Positions 26,918-36,864 of a stretch of DNA of 64,000 nt are shown here, in pieces. A program made the translations under genes and the position numbers. This DNA comes from Denitratisoma sp. DHT3 (GTDB taxonomy: Bacteria; Pseudomonadota; Gammaproteobacteria; Burkholderiales; Rhodocyclaceae), in assembly GCF_007833355.1 (NCBI RefSeq), contig NZ_CP020914.1, forward strand, positions 1,102,047 to 1,166,046, read 5' to 3'. Every line of letters begins with the position of its first letter. Within the stretch, counting starts at the first letter, position 1. The notes below the pieces were generated by a model that was given only the letters and a program-made list of their open reading frames with translations, was not told the origin of the DNA and did no database searches.

Positions 26918-28110
26918 TGCGTTCCATGATTCTTCTCCGGCGGATTCTCGCCGCGCTGGCGCTGACGGCGGCCGGCGCCGCCCTCGCTTCCACGCCGGCG
27001 CGCTACTCCGACTCGGGCCCCGAGCCGATGCTGGCGAGCATTTTCGACTCCATCGAAGCGGGCAATTTCGAGCACGCCGCGCAGAACGTGAACGCTCTGA
27101 TCAAGGCCTACCCCAATTTCCGGCTCGCGCATCTGATCAAGGGCGACCTGTTGCTGGCGCGCACGCGCACCCTGACCCGGTTCGGCGAAGGCGGGCGCTC
27201 GGCGCAGGACAAGGTCGAGGACTTGCGCGCGGAAGCCATCGCCCGGCTCAAGGCCTACAAGACCAAGCCGCCGGCCAACTACGTGCCGCGCTATCTGTTG
27301 CAGATGGAGGCGGACCAGAAGTTCGCAGTGGTGGTGGATACGCAGAAGTCGCGGCTCTATCTCTACCAGAACGAGAAAGGCACGCCCCGCTTCGTCGCCG
27401 ACTACTACATCACCCATGGCAAGCTGGGCAGCGAAAAACTCAAGGAAGGCGACAAGCGCACGCCGATCGGCGTCTATCACGTCACCTCCAGCCTGCCCAC
27501 GGCGCGGCTGGGAGACTTTTACGGCAGCGGCGCCTATCCGATCAATTACCCCAATGAGTGGGATCGTCGGATGGGCCGCAACGGCCACGGCATCTGGCTG
27601 CACGGCACCCCCTCCAACACCTTCTCCCGCCCGCCCAAGGCCTCGGACGGCTGCGTGGTGCTGGCCAACCAGGATCTCGACGCCCTCGCCAAGAAGCTGC
27701 AGATCGGCCTCACCCCGGTCATCATCAGCAACAGCATCGAATGGCTGTCGCTCGACGACTGGCAGGCCGAACGCAGCTCGCTGCTGTCGATGATCGACAC
27801 CTGGCGACAGGACTGGGAAAGCCGCAACATCGACCGCTACGCCAGCCACTATTCCAGGCGTTTCGCGGCCGACAGCCAGAACCTCGCCCAGTGGGTGGAG
27901 CAGAAGCGCAAGGTCAATGCCGGCAAGGAGTGGATCAAGGTCGCCACCCAGAACATCAGCATGTTCCGCAATCCGGGCAAGGAAGAATACGTCGTGGTCA
28001 CTTTCGAACAGGACTACAAGAGCAGCAACCTGTCGAACGTGATGAAGAAGCGCCAGTACTGGATCAAGGAAGACGGCACCTGGAAAATCCTCTACGAAGG
28101 CGCGGCCTGA
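26917..28110 (+). CDS. Periplasmic L,D-transpeptidase (YkuD family)
   Basis: The 397-residue protein has a signal peptide (1-~24), a helical TPR-like N-terminal part (35-120), a YkuD catalytic domain (about 135-275) with HG at 229-230 and SDGC at 243-246 (nucleophile C246), and an NTF2-like C-terminal domain (about 285-397). L,D-transpeptidases form 3-3 cross-links or attach proteins to peptidoglycan. The extra C-terminal domain matches the Cds6-type architecture. The ATG overlaps the previous stop. Confidence 0.9.
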   Translation: MRSMILLRRILAALALTAAGAALASTPARYSDSGPEPMLASIFDSIEAGNFEHAAQNVNALIKAYPNFRLAHLIKGDLLLARTRTLTRFGEGGRSAQDKVEDLRAEAIARLKAYKTKPPANYVPRYLLQMEADQKFAVVVDTQKSRLYLYQNEKGTPRFVADYYITHGKLGSEKLKEGDKRTPIGVYHVTSSLPTARLGDFYGSGAYPINYPNEWDRRMGRNGHGIWLHGTPSNTFSRPPKASDGCVVLANQDLDALAKKLQIGLTPVIISNSIEWLSLDDWQAERSSLLSMIDTWRQDWESRNIDRYASHYSRRFAADSQNLAQWVEQKRKVNAGKEWIKVATQNISMFRNPGKEEYVVVTFEQDYKSSNLSNVMKKRQYWIKEDGTWKILYEGAA

Positions 28111-28140
28111 TCCCACCCGCCACATCCGCCAAGGAATGCC

Positions 28141-28755
28141 ATGAGAAAACTGTTTGCCCGGCTGTCCGCCCAACTCTTCACCCTCTGCGCCGGTCTGCTG
28201 CTCGGCCTCGCCGCCCAGGCCGCCCAGACCACCGCCACCCAGGTGGAAATCAAGACCAGCCAGGGCACCGTCGTCGCCGAACTCTACGGCGACAAGGCGC
28301 CCAGGACCGTGGAGAATTTCCTGAAGTACAGCAAGGACGGCTTCTACAACGGCACGATCTTCCACCGGGTGATCAACGGCTTCATGATCCAGGGCGGCGG
28401 CTTTGTGCCCGGCATGAAGGAGAAAAAGACCCGGGCGCCGATCAGGAACGAGGCCCAGCGTGCGATGAGTGCCGGGCTCAGGAACGAGGCCGGCACGCTG
28501 GCCATGGCCCGCACCCAGGACCCGCACTCCGCCGCCGCGCAGTTTTTCATCAATCTGGCCGACAACCGCAACCTCGACTACCCCTCCTTCGACGGCTGGG
28601 GCTATGCGGTGTTCGGCAAGGTCGTGAGCGGCATGGACGTCATCCAGAAAATCGCCCAGGTACCCACCGGAAACGCCGGCATGCATCAGAACGTGCCGCT
28701 CACACCGGTCGTCATCGAATCCATCACCGTCTTGTCCGCAAAGGAATCCAAATGA
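28141..28755 (+). CDS. ppiA: Periplasmic peptidyl-prolyl cis-trans isomerase (cyclophilin)
   Basis: 204 residues. A signal peptide (1-~29, AAQA) is followed by a cyclophilin domain with [14 protein letters not shown], the catalytic Arg in FHR, and [10 protein letters not shown]. It catalyses proline isomerisation in exported proteins. AAGGA seven bases upstream supports the ATG. The next gene, a cytoplasmic cyclophilin, overlaps its stop by four bases, so the pair forms one unit. Confidence 0.92.
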   Translation: MRKLFARLSAQLFTLCAGLLLGLAAQAAQTTATQVEIKTSQGTVVAELYGDKAPRTVENFLKYSKDGFYNGTIFHRVINGFMIQGGGFVPGMKEKKTRAPIRNEAQRAMSAGLRNEAGTLAMARTQDPHSAAAQFFINLADNRNLDYPSFDGWGYAVFGKVVSGMDVIQKIAQVPTGNAGMHQNVPLTPVVIESITVLSAKESK

Positions 28756-29243
28756 TCAAGCTCCACACCAACCACGGCGTCATCACCATCGAACTCGACA
28801 CCGAGAACGCCCCCAAGACCGCCCAGAACTTCCTCGACTACGTGGGGGCCGGCCATTACGACGGCACCCTGTTCCATCGCGTGATCGACGGCTTCATGAT
28901 CCAGGGCGGCGGCTATGGCCCGGGCCTGAAGGAAAAGCCCACCCGCGATCCGATCGAGAACGAAGCCGCCAACGGTCTCAAGAACAAGCGCGGCACCCTG
29001 GCCATGGCGCGGACCTCCGACCCCCACTCCGCCACCGCCCAGTTCTTCATCAACGTGGTGGACAACGAATTCCTCGACTTCAAGGCCCCCAACGGCAACG
29101 GCTGGGGCTACTGCGTGTTCGCCAAGGTGGTGGATGGCATGGACGTGGTGGACGCGATCAAGTCGGTGAATACCGGCAATGCCGGCTTCCACCAGGACGT
29201 TCCGAAGGAGGACGTGGTGATCGAGCGGACCGAGGTGGTCTGA
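28752..29243 (+). CDS. ppiB: Cytoplasmic peptidyl-prolyl cis-trans isomerase B
   Basis: 163 residues without a signal peptide: [29 protein letters not shown] and [11 protein letters not shown] are the cyclophilin signatures. The ATG overlaps the ppiA stop (ATGA). The two proteins are clearly paralogous across the whole domain, suggesting tandem duplication of cytoplasmic and exported forms. lpxH follows after 52 bases, as in several Betaproteobacteria. Confidence 0.95.
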   Translation: MIKLHTNHGVITIELDTENAPKTAQNFLDYVGAGHYDGTLFHRVIDGFMIQGGGYGPGLKEKPTRDPIENEAANGLKNKRGTLAMARTSDPHSATAQFFINVVDNEFLDFKAPNGNGWGYCVFAKVVDGMDVVDAIKSVNTGNAGFHQDVPKEDVVIERTEVV

Positions 29244-29295
29244 CCGGACCCGCCGGATTTCCTCGGCCCCTCGGCGCTCCTCCCTCGACGTTCCA

Positions 29296-30017
29296 TTGGA
29301 CCTCTTCATCTCCGACCTGCACCTCTGTCCATCGCGGCCCGCGGCGACGGAGCGCTTTCTCGACTTTCTCGCCGGCCCGGCCACCCGGGCCGGCGCCGTC
29401 TACATCCTGGGTGATCTGTTCGAGTACTGGGCCGGCGACGACGATATCGCCGACCCCTTCAACGCTTCCATCTGCGCCGCCCTGAATCGCCTTTCGCGGC
29501 ACGGCACCTTCCTCGGCTTCATTCCCGGCAACCGCGACTTCCTGGTGGGGCCGGCGTTTGCCGCCGCCGCCGGCCTGGCCCTGCTGGCGGACGGCAGCGT
29601 GCGCGACATCGGCGGCACGCCGACCCTGCTGATGCACGGCGACACCCTGTGCACCGACGACCATGGCTATCTGGAGTTCCGCGCCACGATCCGCAGCGAC
29701 GCCTGGCGCCGGGAGTTCCTGGCGCGGCCGCTGGCCGCTCGCAAGGCCGAGATCGAAGCCCTGCGCCGCCACAGCGAAGCCGAAAAGCAGCGCAAGCCGA
29801 TGGCCCTGATGGACGCCCATCCGGCGGCCGTGGCCCAGGCGCTGCGCGAATCCGGCTGCCGGCGCCTGATCCACGGCCACACCCACCGCCCCGCGCGCCA
29901 CGAACACATCGTCGATGGCCGGACCTGCGAGCGCTGGGTGCTGGGCGACTGGTATGACAGCGGCGACTATCTGGCGTGCGATGCGTCGGGTTGCCGACTT
30001 CACCCCCTTCCCGCCGG

Positions 30018-30021
<4 letters not shown>
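29296..30021 (+). CDS. lpxH: UDP-2,3-diacylglucosamine hydrolase
   Basis: LpxH cleaves UDP-2,3-diacylglucosamine to lipid X in lipid A synthesis. The 241-residue calcineurin-like phosphoesterase has the metal-binding blocks DLH (7-9), GDLFEYW, GNRDFL (about 78-83), HGD and HGHTHRPA. Translation probably starts at TTG (29296), since [10 protein letters not shown] is the canonical N-terminus and no nearby ATG fits. The ribosome site is not obvious. It overlaps recQ by four bases. Confidence 0.94.
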
Positions 30022-31826
<1,805 letters not shown>

Positions 31827-31847
31827 TCACCCTCCCCCCGACGGAGG

Positions 31848-31876
31848 TTGATTGTATCCAAAATAGATACAATCAA
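31848..31876. promoter_or_regulatory. Perfect 11-bp palindrome between recQ and the 32059 gene
   Basis: TTGATTGTATC (31848-31858) and GATACAATCAA (31866-31876) flank a 7-base A/T-rich centre. It lies 21 bases after the recQ stop in an AT-rich spacer and has no U-run. It could be an operator for the downstream secreted-protein gene (180 bases away) or a weak terminator. The ATTGTATC half-site resembles GntR-type operators only loosely. Confidence 0.45.
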
Positions 31877-32058
31877 TTAAGCCAAAATAAACGCCGAAAT
31901 GAAACATCAGATGCCGACTGAGTCTTCATTCCGGCCGCAAAAATTAAACAAAATATTGTTGCCTCTGCATCAACAATAAAATCAATCCATCCGGGTACGC
32001 ATACGGTACCCTTGCAGGTGAGAGGCGATATCCCCCCCCGACCCCGGAGACAAACACG

Positions 32059-33132
32059 ATGAAAACTGCTGCCCTTGCGGTTCTGGCCGCTGGCTTCATG
32101 GCCCCTACCGCCGCCCTGGCAACGCCCTCCTGCGAAGCGCAAGGAGAGGTGCGCCCCTACTGTGGATTCCGCCAACCCGAGGATCTGGAGCCCCTGGCGG
32201 ACGGACGCCACCTGCTGGTGAGCCAGATGAATCTGACGCCCACTCCCCAGGGCTTCCTCTTCAAGTCGGGCAAGCTCTCCCTGCTCGACACCCGGACCGG
32301 CAAGGTGCGCGACCTCTACCCCGGCAAATCCGCCGGTCAGGCCAAGGCAAAGCCGACGCCCGGCTGGGGCGACCCGGCCTGCCCCGGGGAAATCGGCGAC
32401 GCCCTCTCCCCCCATGGCATCCACCTGTCCCGCCGCGGCGACGGCCGCCTGCAACTCCTGGTCGTCAACCACGGCGGCCGCGAAGCCGTGGAATTCTTCG
32501 AGCTCGACGGCCAGCGCCTGACCTGGCGCGGCTGCGCCGTCGCCCCCCGGGGCAGCACCATGAACGACGTGGCGGCCCGCCCCGGAGGCGGCTTCATCGC
32601 CAGCAACATGATCGACGCCAGCACGCCTGAACAGGCGGCCCAGGCCATGGACAATGTGGCCAGGGGCGAGAACACCGGCTTCGTCTGGACGTGGTCCGCA
32701 AGTTTCGGCTACCAGAAGCTCCCCGGCTCCGATGGGCCGCTGCCCAACGGCGTCCAGGTGGATGCGGCGGGGCGGTACGCCTACTACAACGTGGTGGGCC
32801 CCCAGGGCGCCGTCCGCAAGGTGGATCTGCAAAACTATCGGCTCGTCGGTTCGGCCCCCACCCCGAACCCCGACAATCTCTCCTGGGACGGCAAGCGCCT
32901 GCTCACCGCGGGCGTCCTCGACCACCGCACCCTCAGCCAATGCGACAGCGCGGCCCCGTGCCGCTCGGCCTCCCACGCCAGCGCCATCGACCCCGAAACC
33001 ATGCAAGCGACCCGCCTCTTCGAGCAGGACGGCAGCTTGCAGCGGGGCGTTTCCGTCGCCGTGGCCATGGGCAAGCGCCTCTACATCGGCGCCTTCGCCG
33101 GCGACCGGGTGCTCTCCGTGCCCCTGAAATAG
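32059..33132 (+). CDS. Secreted SMP-30/paraoxonase-like beta-propeller protein
   Basis: 357 residues with a Sec signal peptide (1-~22, ALA-TP). The rest is built of beta-rich repeats such as DLEPLADGRHLLVSQ, SPHGIHLSRRGDGRLQLLVVNH, MNDVAARPGGGFIASN, NGVQVDAAGRYAYYNV and PDNLSWDGKRLLTAG. These are the spacing and HGI/ND/N-type metal-ligand positions of six-bladed SMP-30/paraoxonase propellers. Six Cys could form disulphides. No close named family is recognised; a periplasmic lactonase or esterase is possible but not shown. It is monocistronic with a 5' spacer of 232 bases. Confidence 0.7.
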   Translation: MKTAALAVLAAGFMAPTAALATPSCEAQGEVRPYCGFRQPEDLEPLADGRHLLVSQMNLTPTPQGFLFKSGKLSLLDTRTGKVRDLYPGKSAGQAKAKPTPGWGDPACPGEIGDALSPHGIHLSRRGDGRLQLLVVNHGGREAVEFFELDGQRLTWRGCAVAPRGSTMNDVAARPGGGFIASNMIDASTPEQAAQAMDNVARGENTGFVWTWSASFGYQKLPGSDGPLPNGVQVDAAGRYAYYNVVGPQGAVRKVDLQNYRLVGSAPTPNPDNLSWDGKRLLTAGVLDHRTLSQCDSAAPCRSASHASAIDPETMQATRLFEQDGSLQRGVSVAVAMGKRLYIGAFAGDRVLSVPLK

Positions 33133-33134
33133 GC

Positions 33135-33195
33135 TCGCCCCCCTTCGCCCCCCTCCGGGGGGGGTCGATACAGCTCGCTGCGCTCGATGTTACGG
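33135..33195. repeat. C-run/G-run intergenic element with GCTCGCTGCGCTCG-ATGT
   Basis: CCCCCCTCCGGGGGGGG followed by GCTCGCTGCGCTCGATGT, downstream of the secreted propeller gene. The same two-part layout occurs at 17064-17111. These look like copies of a dispersed intergenic repeat. Confidence 0.45.
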
Positions 33196-33299
33196 GGCGC
33201 TTCGTGGGAGGACCGTGCCGTTTGCGCCTCCGGCGCGTGCCGCTTTTCCTTGGGACGGCCCGGCGGAAAAGCTCCATTTTCAGACGAGCCTCAGTTCAA

Positions 33300-33439
33300 A
33301 CCACGGCGAGCACGGCAACACGGCGAAACCACAAAGACTTCTATCGTTCTGATGAATCACCCAATGGATGAAGTAGGGTGTGAAATGAGAAAAGCCAGGA
33401 AATCGAGGGTTTTCGCCGTGCCCGCCGTGTCGCCGTGGT
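33300..33439. repeat. Palindromic CACGGCGA repeat unit (MITE-like)
   Basis: Left arm 33300-33330 and right arm 33408-33439 are imperfect inverted repeats of about 31 bases. Each is itself made of CACGGCGA-type short repeats (ACCACGGCGA ... CACGGCGAAACC). They enclose 77 AT-richer bases without a convincing gene. The rest of the 332-base spacer (33133-33464) holds only the C/G-run element. Similar ACCACGG(C/A)GA arms are known around small mobile or GxxExxY-type genes, but no such gene is here. Confidence 0.55.
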
Positions 33440-33464
33440 CAACTACTTTTTCAAGGTTCAAGAA

Positions 33465-34370
33465 TCACCCCTGCTCCCAATACCCCGGCGCGCGGTAAGT
33501 CTCGCGCAGCAGATCGATGAACAGCCGCAGCCGCAGGGGCATCTGGCGGCGCTGGGGATAGAGGGCGTAGATGCCCAGCGGCGGCGCCGCGTACTCCTCC
33601 AGCACCGCCACCAGCCGCCCGGCCTTCAGGTCCTCCCCCACCTCCCACTGCGAGCGCCAGGCCAGGCCGCGACCGGCCAGCGCCCATTCGTGGAGCACGG
33701 CGCCGTCGTTGCATTCCAGGCGGCCGGCCACCTTGATCGTCCGCACCGAGCCCTTCTGCTTCGGTTCGGCGAAGCTCCAGCCCCGCTGCTGACCGAGGGA
33801 AAGGCATTCGTGGCGGCCCAGCTCGTCGGGCGTGGCCGGCGCGCCGTGGCGGGCCAGATAGGCGGGGCTCGCCACCACCATGCGCCGCATGTCGCCCAGG
33901 CGGACGCTGGTCAGGCTCGAATCCACCAGTTCGCCGACGCGCACCGCGCAATCGATGCCCTCATTCACCAGGTCGACGATGCGGTCCGACAGGTCCAGCC
34001 CCACGGTCACCTCCGGATTGGCGTCGAGATACTCCGCCACCCGCGGCGCCACATGGCGGCGGCCGAAACCGGCGGGCGCCGAAATCCGCAGATGCCCCCG
34101 CGCCCTTACCCCACCCAGGCTCACGGCCGCCTCGGCGTTCGCCAGTTCGTTCAGCAGACGCTGGCATTCCTCCAGATAGGCCGCCCCTTCCTGGGTCAGG
34201 CTCAGGCGCCGGGTGGTGCGGAGCATCAGGCGCACCCCCAGCCGCTGCTCCAGGGCATCGATGCGGCGGCCGATGACGGCGGGCGTCACCCCTTCCGCCT
34301 GGGCGGCGGCGGTCAGGCTGCCACGGCCGGCGGTGGCGACGAAGGCTTCGATCTGGGTCAGGCGATCCAT
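33465..34370 (-). CDS. LysR-family transcriptional regulator
   Basis: 301 residues from the ATG at 34370, which has GAGG six bases upstream. An N-terminal winged HTH (1-60: DRLTQIEAFVATAGRGSLTAAAQ, then RRIDALEQRLGVRLMLR) is followed by a periplasmic-binding-protein-like effector domain (about 90-295) with GHLRISAPAGFGR, typical of the large group with unknown effectors. It is divergent from malate synthase across 112 bases, so it is a plausible regulator of aceB; that is inferred from position only. A TACCTCAGGTA palindrome (34375-34385) abuts its start codon. Confidence 0.9.
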   Translation of the reverse strand: MDRLTQIEAFVATAGRGSLTAAAQAEGVTPAVIGRRIDALEQRLGVRLMLRTTRRLSLTQEGAAYLEECQRLLNELANAEAAVSLGGVRARGHLRISAPAGFGRRHVAPRVAEYLDANPEVTVGLDLSDRIVDLVNEGIDCAVRVGELVDSSLTSVRLGDMRRMVVASPAYLARHGAPATPDELGRHECLSLGQQRGWSFAEPKQKGSVRTIKVAGRLECNDGAVLHEWALAGRGLAWRSQWEVGEDLKAGRLVAVLEEYAAPPLGIYALYPQRRQMPLRLRLFIDLLRETYRAPGYWEQG

Positions 34371-34482
34371 TCCATACCTCAGGTACAAGATGATTTGATA
34401 AATACACCTCTTATCATACCTATTGAGAAGCAATAAACTTCGACCATCATCCCCATTCCTCCTGACATCCAAGGACACCGCC

Positions 34483-36102
34483 ATGACCACCACGCCCACT
34501 CTCGCCCTGCCCGCCGGCATGCAGATCAACGCGCCGCTCCAGCCCGGCTATGAGCGCATCCTCACCACCGAGGCCCTGGCGCTGGTCGTCAAGCTGCACC
34601 GCGCCTGCGAGCCGCGCCGCCAGGAACTGCTGAAGAAGCGCATCGAGCGCCAGGCCCGCATCGACGCCGGCGAGATGCCCGACTTCCTGCCCGAGACCCA
34701 AGCCGTGCGCGATGGCGACTGGAAGGTGGCGCCGCTGCCGAAGGCCCTGGAATGCCGCCGCGTCGAGATCACCGGCCCGGTCGAACGCAAGATGATCATC
34801 AACGCCTTCAACTCCGGCGCCGACAGCTACATGACCGACTTCGAGGATTCCAACAGCCCGAAGTGGGACAACCAGATCCAGGGCCAGATCAACCTCTACG
34901 ACGCCGTGCGGCGCCAGATCAGCCATACCAACGAGGCCGGCAAGACCTACCGGCTCAACGACACCATCGCCACCCTGCAGGTGCGCCCCCGCGGCTGGCA
35001 CCTGGACGAAAAGCACGTCACCGTGGACGGCCAGCGCGTCTCCGGCGGCATCTTCGACTTCGCCCTGTTCTTCTTCCACAACGCCAAAGAGCAGATCGCC
35101 CGGAGTAACGGTAGCGCCGGCCCCTTCTTCTACCTGCCCAAGATGGAAAGCCACCTGGAGGCCCGGCTGTGGAACGACATCTTCTGTCTGGCCCAGGACC
35201 ACATCGGCCTGCCCCGCGGCACCATCAAGGCCACCGTGCTGATCGAGACCATCCTCGCCACCTTCGAGATGGAGGAAATCCTCTATGAGCTGCGCGAGCA
35301 CAGCGCGGGCCTCAACGCCGGCCGCTGGGACTACATCTTCTCCTGCATCAAGAAGTTCAAGAAGAACCAGGATTTCTGCCTCGCCCAACGCAGCGCCATC
35401 ACCATGGAAGTGCCCTTCATGCGCGCCTACGCCCTGGCCCTGGTGAAGGCCTGCCACAAGCGCGGCGCCCCCGCCATGGGCGGCATGAGCGCGCTGATCC
35501 CGATCAAGAACGACCCCGAGGCCAACGAAAAGGCGCTCGCTGGCATCCGCCGCGACAAGACCCGCGACGCCAACGACGGCTTCGACGGCGGCTGGGTGGC
35601 CCACCCCGGGCTGGTCTCCATCGCCATGGAGGAATTCAAGAAGGTGCTGGGCGAGCGCCCCAACCAGTGGGAGAAACAGCGCGACGAGACCTTCGGCGCG
35701 CAGGATTTCCTCAACTTCCAGCCCGAGGCCCCCATCACCGAAACGGGCCTGCGCAACAACATCAACGTCGGCATCCACTACCTGGGCGCCTGGCTCGCCG
35801 GCAACGGCTGCGTGCCCATCCACAACCTGATGGAAGACGCCGCCACCGCCGAGATCAGCCGCTCCCAGGTGTGGCAGTGGGTGGTGAGCCCCAAGGGCGT
35901 GCTCGACGATGGCCGCAAGGTCACCGCCGACATGGTGCGCCCCATGATCGCCGAGGAACTGGCCAAGGTGAAGGCCACCGTCAGCGCCCAGGGCGAGGAT
36001 ACTGCCACCTACGACCAGGCGGCGGTGATCTTCGACAAGATGAGTCTGGCGCCGGAGTATCCGGAGTTCCTGACGCTGCCGTTGTATGAGGCGATGGCGT
36101 AA
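34483..36102 (+). CDS. aceB: Malate synthase A
   Basis: AceB condenses glyoxylate with acetyl-CoA to malate in the glyoxylate shunt. The 539-residue protein has the family motifs VRPRGWHLDEKHV (about 167-179, glyoxylate-site Arg), WDYIFSCIKKFKK (about 285-297) and PMGGMSALIPI. The ATG at 34483 has AAGGA seven bases upstream. No isocitrate lyase gene is in the window. The transcript ends in a strong hairpin at 36132-36159. Confidence 0.97.
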   Translation: MTTTPTLALPAGMQINAPLQPGYERILTTEALALVVKLHRACEPRRQELLKKRIERQARIDAGEMPDFLPETQAVRDGDWKVAPLPKALECRRVEITGPVERKMIINAFNSGADSYMTDFEDSNSPKWDNQIQGQINLYDAVRRQISHTNEAGKTYRLNDTIATLQVRPRGWHLDEKHVTVDGQRVSGGIFDFALFFFHNAKEQIARSNGSAGPFFYLPKMESHLEARLWNDIFCLAQDHIGLPRGTIKATVLIETILATFEMEEILYELREHSAGLNAGRWDYIFSCIKKFKKNQDFCLAQRSAITMEVPFMRAYALALVKACHKRGAPAMGGMSALIPIKNDPEANEKALAGIRRDKTRDANDGFDGGWVAHPGLVSIAMEEFKKVLGERPNQWEKQRDETFGAQDFLNFQPEAPITETGLRNNINVGIHYLGAWLAGNGCVPIHNLMEDAATAEISRSQVWQWVVSPKGVLDDGRKVTADMVRPMIAEELAKVKATVSAQGEDTATYDQAAVIFDKMSLAPEYPEFLTLPLYEAMA

Positions 36103-36131
36103 GACAGTCCGCGAAAGTAAGCACTGACGGG

Positions 36132-36159
36132 ACGGCGTCCGGGGTGACCCGGGCGCCGT
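36132..36159 (+). terminator. Terminator of aceB
   Basis: ACGGCG / CGCCGT outer arms with a G/C-rich inner pairing, followed by TTGTTTCT, 29 bases past the aceB stop. A second perfect hairpin, GTTTCTGG-AAAG-CCAGAAAC (36161-36180), follows immediately and may serve the other strand. Confidence 0.7.
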
Positions 36160-36190
36160 TGTTTCTGGAAAGCCAGAAACAAGAATTAAA

Positions 36191-36206
36191 CACCATATAA
36201 ATGGTG
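36191..36206. promoter_or_regulatory. Operator-like palindrome 1 of the restriction operon
   Basis: CACCATATAAATGGTG, a 16-base palindrome 10 bases upstream of the -35 box. It matches palindrome 2 (centre 60 bases downstream) at 13 of 16 positions, with identical CACCA/AATGGTG ends. Confidence 0.6.
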
Positions 36207-36216
36207 CAAAAATTAA

Positions 36217-36245
36217 TTGACATCGGGAAGCCTGCTAAATAATAT
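36217..36245 (+). promoter_or_regulatory. Near-consensus sigma-70 promoter of the restriction operon
   Basis: A perfect TTGACA (36217-36222) and TAATAT (36240-36245) are separated by exactly 17 bases. Transcription should start near 36252, inside palindrome 2. This strong promoter drives the half-HsdS gene and probably the whole type I system. Confidence 0.8.
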
Positions 36246-36248
36246 CCG

Positions 36249-36268
36249 TGCACCACAATAATGGTGCA
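36249..36268. promoter_or_regulatory. Operator-like palindrome 2 at the transcription start
   Basis: TGCACCA-CAATAA-TGGTGCA, perfect 7-bp arms, covers the predicted start site and ends four bases before the ATG at 36272. It is a partner of palindrome 1. Binding here would block the promoter or initiation. Confidence 0.65.
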
Positions 36269-36271
36269 TTG

Positions 36272-36853
36272 ATGAATACCTATCTCTCAGATTACGTCGA
36301 TATCCAAGGCGGCCATCCGTTCCGCGGCAGCATCCCCGCGGACCCACAGGGAAATGCCTACGCCTTGCAGATCCGCGACGCCAGCCCTGAAGGCATCGCG
36401 GACTGGGCCGCACTCACGCGCACGTCGCTCGACGCCTACAAGAACATCGTCTGGCTGCGGCCGGGCGACATCGTCTTTGCCGCGCGCGGGCAGAACAACT
36501 ACGCCCTGTGCCTCGACGAGGTTCCCGTCCCCGCAGTGTGCTCCCAGTACTTTTTCCTGTTGCGGGTGAAATCGTCCGCATTGCTTCCCGGTTTCCTCGC
36601 CTGGCAGATGAACCGGCAGCCCGCCCAGCGCTATTTCGCGAAGCATGCCGAAGGCTCGGACCAGATCGGCATCCGCCGGGGCGTATTGGAAGCGCTGCCC
36701 ATTGCCGTGCCCTCCATCGAGCAGCAGCAACGCATCGCCGACCTCGACAAAGCCGCCCATGAAGAGCGGAAAACGCTGCAAGCATTGATCCACAACCGCG
36801 AACTCCAGCTCGACGCACTGGCCTTCGCACTGCACAACCACTCTACCCGCTGA
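36272..36853 (+). CDS. Half-length type I restriction specificity (HsdS-like) protein
   Basis: 193 residues: one target-recognition domain (about 1-145, with YVDIQGGHPFRG, IVWLRPGDIVFAARG and PAFLAWQMN-type features) and one C-terminal helical spacer (about 150-193) starting VPSIEQQQRIADL. This is exactly half a normal HsdS. Known half-S proteins dimerise and read palindromic sites. The first residues could also start at GTG 36248, but ATG 36272 sits just behind the promoter palindrome. hsdM follows after 11 bases. Whether it methylates or regulates is open. Confidence 0.8.
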   Translation: MNTYLSDYVDIQGGHPFRGSIPADPQGNAYALQIRDASPEGIADWAALTRTSLDAYKNIVWLRPGDIVFAARGQNNYALCLDEVPVPAVCSQYFFLLRVKSSALLPGFLAWQMNRQPAQRYFAKHAEGSDQIGIRRGVLEALPIAVPSIEQQQRIADLDKAAHEERKTLQALIHNRELQLDALAFALHNHSTR

Positions 36854-36864
36854 CCGAGTCCCTC

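Noticed and set aside
33300..33439. A GxxExxY-type gene inside the CACGGCGA arms
   Set aside because: The enclosed 77 bases are too short and the frames there do not resemble that family.
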